Shown: piece after piece, positions 20,606 through 25,710 of the stretch
Position numbering within the stretch: position 1 is the stretch's first letter
How the letters are laid out: each line of letters opens with the position of its first letter
DNA from: Ichthyophonus hoferi
Lineage: Eukaryota > Opisthokonta > Ichthyosporea > Ichthyophonida > Ichthyophonidae
Direction of reading: 5' to 3'
Assembly: GCA_002751075.1 (NCBI GenBank)
Contig: NAOQ01000008.1
Span: 46,860-72,569 of the forward strand
Length of the DNA: 25,710 nt
The notes under the pieces: generated by a model
Told to the model about the DNA's origin: nothing
The model's input: the letters and a program-made list of their open reading frames with translations, nothing else
Databases searched by the model: none
Made by a program: the position numbers and the translations under genes

Positions 20606-23315
20606 GAGGTATAATTGTTGTTGTTAGTGGCTATGTCTATTAACTTTTTTGGTAGTTTTGCTACAGGAGCTGATAATGAAGATGGTTTTATTGGTGTTGT
20701 TGACGTTGTGAATATTACCGAGTTCTAGACAGAGTGTGTTGTAGATACGTAGTAGGTCATTGTGAAACTAGAAAGGATATACAATTAAAGTGGCATTTAT
20801 TGTAATTCAAGTTTATGTTTAGAGATTAGTTAGTTGGCTCATTGGCAGTTATGTATTAATATTGTTATTGTTATTATTATTATTACCCGATTTTTATTTA
20901 TTAGTATTAAAACGATGACAACAGCACCACTCCCATCCCTAATAGCAATATTAGTAGCATCGTCTTCATCACAAACAACAATAACCCTAAGCATCACACG
21001 GAACAGGTTGCGAACGCCTTTGCCACCGCAGTTGGAGCAGGGACTCTAACCCTAAGGCAAGCAGTTGTTGTAGCTATATTCACCGAGTTCCTTGGTGCGG
21101 TAGCCCTGGGAGCCAACACTGCCAAGACAATATCTGGTGGAATTTTGGATAGTGAAAGGTTTAAGGAAAGGCCCGATTTACTGATGGTAAGATGTATGTA
21201 TGTGTGCAGGTGTGTGCGCGTGTGCACTGTACTACTATATGGTATTATATTATGTAGCATTACGTAGCATAACATTGCATATTATAATATCAAACAATAT
21301 AATATCATACATTAGAACACAATATAATGCGATATACATATTCTTCCACCCCCATCAGACCACTAATATATGTATCATGATAGGTTGCACTATCTGTAAT
21401 ACAATATAATATACAAGCATATAACAATAAAATACATTGTAACACGTCTCCCCTTCCCCTTTCTCTCCTCAGGCATGTAATATATGTGCCATGTTAGGTA
21501 GTGCTACCTGGCTTATTGTAGCCACCAAATTTAGTCTGCCGGTTTCAGCTACCCACTCTATAGCCGGAGCTATGCTAGGCGTAGCTGTGGCCTGCTTTGG
21601 TGTTGAGGCAATTGATTTCAGATATCATAAGCTTGGCCAGATCCTAGCATCTTTTGCTATTTCTCCTATATTAGCCGGTGCATTTGCTTCGGTTGTATTT
21701 TTGGCTACAAAATACGGTGTTCTTATGAGGTCCAATTCATATAAGCGTGCTTTGATCCTGAATCCCATATACGGAGCAGGTACAACTGCATTGATCATGG
21801 CTTACTGGGTTAAAAAGGGGACGCCTGCCCTGAAACTAGATGAGAAACCTATTGGTATACAGCTTGCTATTATAATAACTCCTACTGTAGTAGTATCTTT
21901 ATTATCTGTCTTTGTTCTCATACCTTGGTTTAAAAGACGTACAGCAAGGCAGGAAGCGGCGGAAGCTGAGGCGGCAGATACAGCTAAAGTAACGGCGGAT
22001 ATTGCAATTGAAAATGATCATTCTAATGATGCCAGTGTAACTAAGAAGGCAGAGGGTGATGTGGATGAAGCCGAAATCACTGTGGCTGTAGATGTGCATG
22101 GAAACGTCATCGATGCCTTCCCTGATGTGAGTGGAAATAACGGTTCTGAGTCCAGTCAAGACATAGATGAAAAAGATCCTGAGTCTGGTGTCAAACCAGA
22201 TAAACCATCTAGGGGCAAGGCTTTTATCGGCCTAGCCAATCGAACAATATTTAGGGGAATGGACAAGGAGATTAGAGGCTTTAAAGCTGATGAGATGGCT
22301 GGAGTCCACAATGCTGCTCAAAGATTTGAGGATAAGACAGAGGGTATATTCCAATGGCTACAGCTGATTACCAGTGCTATGGCTTCATTTTCTCATGGTG
22401 CAAATGATGTTGGTAATGCTATTGCACCTCTGGCAGCAGTGTTCTTTATATATAGGACTGGTACGGTTATTGCTACGCCTCCAGTTGAGACGTGGATGTT
22501 GGCGTATGGTGCGCTTGGAATAGTATTTGGTAAGTGATGTAATGTGGTTGGAGAGGGGAAGAGGGGGGATATAGTGTGATATAATGCAATATAATATAAT
22601 ATAATATAATTCAATTAAGGGAAGTGTAGTATAGTGTAATATGTTGTAGTCTAGTATCGTAATTGATAGTAATTTGCTGCAATATCATTCAATCTAACTT
22701 ATTTTTTATCTTTCTCATTTCCCGCCAATCCCACTCAGGTCTATCCCTCTATGGTTATCATATTATGAGGGTGCTTGGTAATAATATTACCTTCATGTCG
22801 CCCTCTCGTGGATTCTCTATTGAGTTTGGTGCTATGATTACTGTATTAACTGCTTCTTATTTGGGCCTACCTGTTTCTACTACTAACTGCGTTATTGGTG
22901 CCAGCACTGCCGTGGGACTATGTGTATGTATATATAGTGTATTTATACGTGGTGGTTGTCTAGTGTAGTGTTTGTGCATATAGTACAGTGGTATGTTTAT
23001 GTGTGCCTAACATTGTATATTGCATGGAGAGGTATACAAGGAAGTATATAATGTAATGTGTTTGTTATATATGATAGTCTTAGCATGTATGTGCATGTAT
23101 AGTATAATACAGTATAATACATAGCATTACAATACAATACAATGTACTAATGCTTCCCTTTACAGAATGGAGACCTCAAGGCAGTCAACTGGAAGATGGT
23201 TGGTATAACTCTATTTGGGTGGATCTTAACTATACCGTTCGCTGCGGTACTTTCTGGACTAGTGTTGGCTTTTGGCGCCAATTTGCCCAACTTTCATCCT
23301 GGATTGCCTGCATAG
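20088..23315 (+). CDS. PHO89: PiT-family phosphate permease (PHO89-like), 5 exons, right copy
   Basis: Paralogue of the minus-strand permease, with the same intron positions and phases. Exons are 20088-20195, 21007-21186, 21473-22529, 22739-22923 and 23166-23315, giving about 559 residues; introns are 811, 286, 209 and 242 bases. It is a predicted cation-coupled phosphate symporter of the plasma membrane. GANDVANAFATAVGAG begins at residue 33 across intron 1; PVSATHSIAGAMLG has Ala where the paralogue and most of the family have Thr (PVSTTHS). SHGANDVGNAIAPLA (about 403-417) and PVSTTNCVIGASTAVGLC lie in the second half. The central loop is shorter than in the paralogue and diverged, but keeps DVHGN (22091-22105). 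The start ATG 20088 is preceded by AGTAACC and a TATA box 93 bases upstream; in-frame ATG 20067 would add seven residues. Intact as read. Confidence 0.93.
20393..20560 (+). repeat. R1 dispersed repeat, copy 4, inside permease intron 1
   Basis: R1 head (ATAGCAATTGGTGGTAGTTC, then TAGTGACTTGTTCACTGG) followed by the 3' part shared with copy 3 (ACTTTCAATATAAACTTGAAACGG, TAAGAGAAGGCGTG, CTATAGTAGTCATCTAC). A TTA run follows immediately. It is absent from the left paralogue's intron 1, so it arrived after the genes duplicated or was lost from the other copy. Confidence 0.65.
20567..20604. repeat. (TTA)n microsatellite in intron 1
   Basis: About twelve pure TTA units directly abut the 3' end of R1 copy 4. 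This could be a tail of the inserted element or a pre-existing run at the insertion site. Confidence 0.9.
20612..20790 (+). pseudogene. Degenerate duplicate of exon 1 end plus intron 1 start
   Basis: Codons from 20615 read LLLVAMSINFFGSFATGADNED, recognisably the exon 1 end MFVVAMLVSFADSFAIGAND. The sequence that follows (TAGACAGAGTGTGTTGTAGA to AAACTAGAAAGGAT) matches intron 1 of both permeases. The GTAAGT donor is not preserved after the GADNED equivalent and there is no usable start, so it should be skipped in splicing. It lies in the same orientation as the gene, 480 bp downstream of the functional exon. Confidence 0.7.
22924..23165 (+). other. Permease intron 4 with sense-strand AATAC repeats
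   Basis: The donor is GTATGT and the acceptor TTTACAG. The 3' half carries TATAATACAG and CAATACAATACAATG units, the same sense-strand pentamer type as the introns of the minus-strand paralogue. Intron 3 (22530-22738) has a run of AATAT units at about 22581-22610. Confidence 0.6.
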
Positions 23316-23600
23316 AATATCAATTGTAACTTAATATGATATGCTATAATAAGACATAATGAGATAAGATAGATTATAATATAAGGTATAATAAGATATA
23401 ATTAAGATGGGCAAAAATTGAATCTGCAAGCAAAAGGGTATGCCGTTTTTTATATAGTGACAATTGGGTCGATTGAAAGTCAATTAATATTAAAATTAAT
23501 ATTAATGTTGCTGTATTATATATTGATAATAGTGTGCTTCAATTTTAATTTAATGTGGGCTAAAATTAAAATTTGTTGAAAACATGCTTGATGTTTTTGC
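23316..23600. other. 3' flank of the right permease, similar to the left one
   Basis: First come ATAAGATATAATTA-type units (23340-23408), mirrored by units 3' of the left gene (5520-5630 on the other strand). Then AAAAGGG, TATATA, ATTGGGTCGATTGAAAG, TTAAAATTAATATTAAT and GCTGTATTATAT follow in the same order as in the reverse complement of about 5420-5510. The shared order shows that the duplicated segment extends past the stop codon. Confidence 0.5.
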
Positions 23601-23954
23601 ACGACTTAGATGGAGAAGTTCAATCTACAGCAATATGAATTGTCATTGTGTTAATGTAAGATCTAGTAGGTCTATGCAATATATGGATTAAATAATTATT
23701 TCAACTCTATTATTGGGCGCAAAATTAAAATAAGAGTTAAACCTACATATAGTATTTGTATACCCGAGTACAGACAGAAATACTTAATATATAGTTGTCA
23801 TGACTATTTGGAATCTTCAATTTGCATGACAATTTATTATTCAATGAGGTTAGGTCAGCGAAACCTAATTATATAGGCATATATGCGCAGATTGAAACCC
23901 GATCATATGGATTGGACGCAATGTCTGTCAGAAAATCTTCTATTTTTGACATCA

Positions 23955-24242
23955 TTGAATGTAATCAAATATGACTATTACTGCTACCATGTACCCCTAC
24001 AGGATATGTTAATGACACAGTATCAGTATGTTGTCTTTGTACTAGTTGCAATCGTGCATGAATGTAAATGGAGTAATGCCTATAACAAGGTGGCTTCCCT
24101 AAGGCAGAAAAAGAACTAATTTCTACCCAGCTGGATGGAGATACTATCTGGCACCTAGAAGAAAACATGTAAAAACGAAAAACAAATTGGAGGCCCCAAA
24201 GACTGTGCGACTTATTAGAACAACCACAAATTGCTATAAATA
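23955..24242 (-). repeat. R1 dispersed repeat, copy 5
   Basis: On the minus strand: TATAGCAATTTGTGGTTGTTCTAATAAGTCGCACAG, GGGGCCTCCAATTTGTTTTT, TTTTCTTCTAGGTGCC, CATCCAGCTGGGTAG, TTCTTTTTCTGCCTTAGGG, and TAACATATCCTGTAGGGGTA. It follows copy 2 closely from the head to within about 60 bases of the tail. The 67-codon open frame on this strand is not kept in copy 2. Confidence 0.7.
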
Positions 24243-25190
24243 TCGAATATTGAGTACATCAAAATTGGAATTTGATGTCAAGATGGTCACACTAAGGGGT
24301 TAAAATATGTTTATGTTGCAATGATTCCTTAATTAATTAATTGAATGCATTAAAATATAAAATTTATTTTACTTATTTATTATTTGCTATTCATCAATGT
24401 CAAGTATATTGCAAGACCATTAACTCCAAATGAACATGTAGTTTGGCCAAAGTTCTGATAACAAGTGGATCATGAAATGATCAATCCGATATTAGTTAAC
24501 TGCATAACGCTCTATGCGCGTATATAGAGCTCATTACTTTCGTGTTTACATACAACAGGCTGCATACGAGTAATTCCCTACTATGGAACAACAATAAATG
24601 TTAACTATACTTGTTAAATATAATTATGTGTGTATAACGTAACGTAAGCAAAAGGAATAGATAGTCTCCTAATAAAATGAACAGGCTATACTAAGCTATT
24701 AGTATCTCATTTGATATTTTGCCAATAATCTTTGAATTACTAACAAAATAAAACTGAAACAAATCAATTTTTCAAAATATATAAGTATTGCTTATTATTT
24801 CAATGCAATACCTAACCATTTATAATTTATATATTGCTACAAAATTGTTAACTCCGAATAAACTCGTGGTTATAATTGATTTATTTTTACGTAGTCCATA
24901 CCTCTTAATCTTCCAAAAGGAGATGCTAAACTCGTGAATTGTAAACTTCAATATGAGAACCATCAAAATATTCAATAAAAACCAAAAACAAAGATAAGTT
25001 ATTTTTTTTAGCTTTGAAAACATAAATTTAAGCTAACAATTAATATAAATTAAAATTAACTATAACAATAAACTCATGTCATGCTGTACAAAAGCCCAAC
25101 AACATGAGTGGTCGTGTGAAAGAACCCAGATAGTTGCTGTATATAACACTATGTCTTACAGGGTGGAGCTTGTAATTCAAACTCAAATGT
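24243..25190. other. Intergenic AT-rich DNA, no gene seen
   Basis: No coding block or clear repeat was recognised. There is a small imperfect palindrome around 24509-24532 (CTCTATGCGCGTATATAGAG). The region between about 25080 and 25215 may contain further degraded transposase sequence but no motif is readable. Confidence 0.45.
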
Positions 25191-25216
25191 ACATTTTTTA
25201 AGGGGCTGCAAGTCAG

Positions 25217-25547
25217 ACTAGAATCTTCAGAGGAAATCCAGTTTTCGCTATGGATAATTGCATTATACGCAAGTGTGATGGTGAAGCAATATTTTTTAAG
25301 TTTAAATGTTGAAATAGTATATTTGCCACCATATAGTCTGGACTTTAATACAATTGAAAAGTTTTTCTTAAAAATCAAGTCTGACCTCGATGCAATTAGT
25401 TATAGAGAAATTCAACATAATCAGCCAAAAATAAGCATCATATCGGTTCTGGAAAATCTGTTAAATTATAATCTAGATGAGTATTACTACAATCATATGT
25501 GGCAGACACTAGTGTGGGAGATCAATGGTTTTAATTCAAGTATTTAA
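25217..25547 (+). mobile_element. Tc1/mariner-type transposase fragment (DDE_3), decayed
   Basis: Two reading frames cover the C-terminal half of a DDE_3 (Tc1/mariner, IS630-like) transposase. From 25217 one reads TRIFRGNPVFAMDNCIIRKC, holding the second catalytic Asp in MDN. From about 25311 a frame shifted by one base gives VEIVYLPPYSLDFNTIEKFF, holding the catalytic acid Glu in the NTIEK equivalent of the family's NPIE, and continues to a stop at 25545-25547. The N-terminal DNA-binding part and first catalytic Asp are not readable upstream, and I could not find terminal inverted repeats. The frame break and missing half mean it is inactive. Cut-and-paste DNA transposon relic. Confidence 0.75.
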
Positions 25548-25710
25548 GTTATCTTCTATTTTGTTGTTTAAATATTCTAAAAAATCAATAAGTATTTTCA
25601 AAAATTTTCAACATATTTCCACAATCTTTCTATATATTTCCAAAATACCCTGCATCAAATTCTAAAAATATTTTTTGATTTTTTATAATTTTTGAACCAT
25701 ATGAATAGAA

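Noticed and set aside
24509-24532. Imperfect palindrome around CTCTATGCGCGTATATAGAG
   Set aside because: Isolated, short and without flanking context; expected occasionally in AT-rich DNA.

Overview
The window is AT-rich eukaryotic DNA, most likely from an early-diverging filamentous fungus (an entomophthoralean or zoopagomycete relative would fit, but this is inference). The reasons are spliceosomal introns with GTAAGT/GTATGT-type donors and CAG acceptors, PHO89-type phosphate permeases, a secreted chitinase carrying three fungal-type CBM1 modules, long AT-rich intergenic DNA and abundant degenerate repeats. There are four recognisable protein-coding loci, one transposase relic and several repeat families. 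I see no tRNA, rRNA or CRISPR array.

Layout. At the left edge, 507-725 (-) is an internal exon of SNU13 (15.5K/NHP2L1), the U4 snRNA and box C/D snoRNA binding protein; its other exons are not visible. From about 730 to 5500 is intergenic DNA with 120-160-bp tandem duplications and two full-length copies of a dispersed repeat I call R1. A five-exon PiT/PHO89 phosphate permease lies on the minus strand at 5631-9246. Upstream of it sits copy A (about 9455-10385) of a repeat I call U. The centre holds a minus-strand secreted GH18 chitinase (12664-15700), interrupted by a 668-base assembly gap (13999-14666) that hides its catalytic acid motif. To the right, further U copies (B 17365-18235, C about 18395-19510, remnant D about 19640-19900) run in the opposite orientation to A and lead into a second five-exon PHO89 paralogue on the plus strand (20088-23315). 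An inverted R1 copy and a decayed Tc1/mariner-type transposase fragment (to 25547) close the window.

The main structural point is that the two permease genes form a large imperfect inverted duplication around the chitinase. Intron positions and phases are identical, and similarity extends into intron 1, the 3' flanks and the upstream U repeats. In the right-hand copy, intron 1 contains a degenerate second copy of the exon 1 end plus an R1 insertion. Functionally the window pairs phosphate uptake (two permeases) with extracellular chitin degradation; any co-regulation is inference. All similarities were judged by eye, with no alignment or database search.
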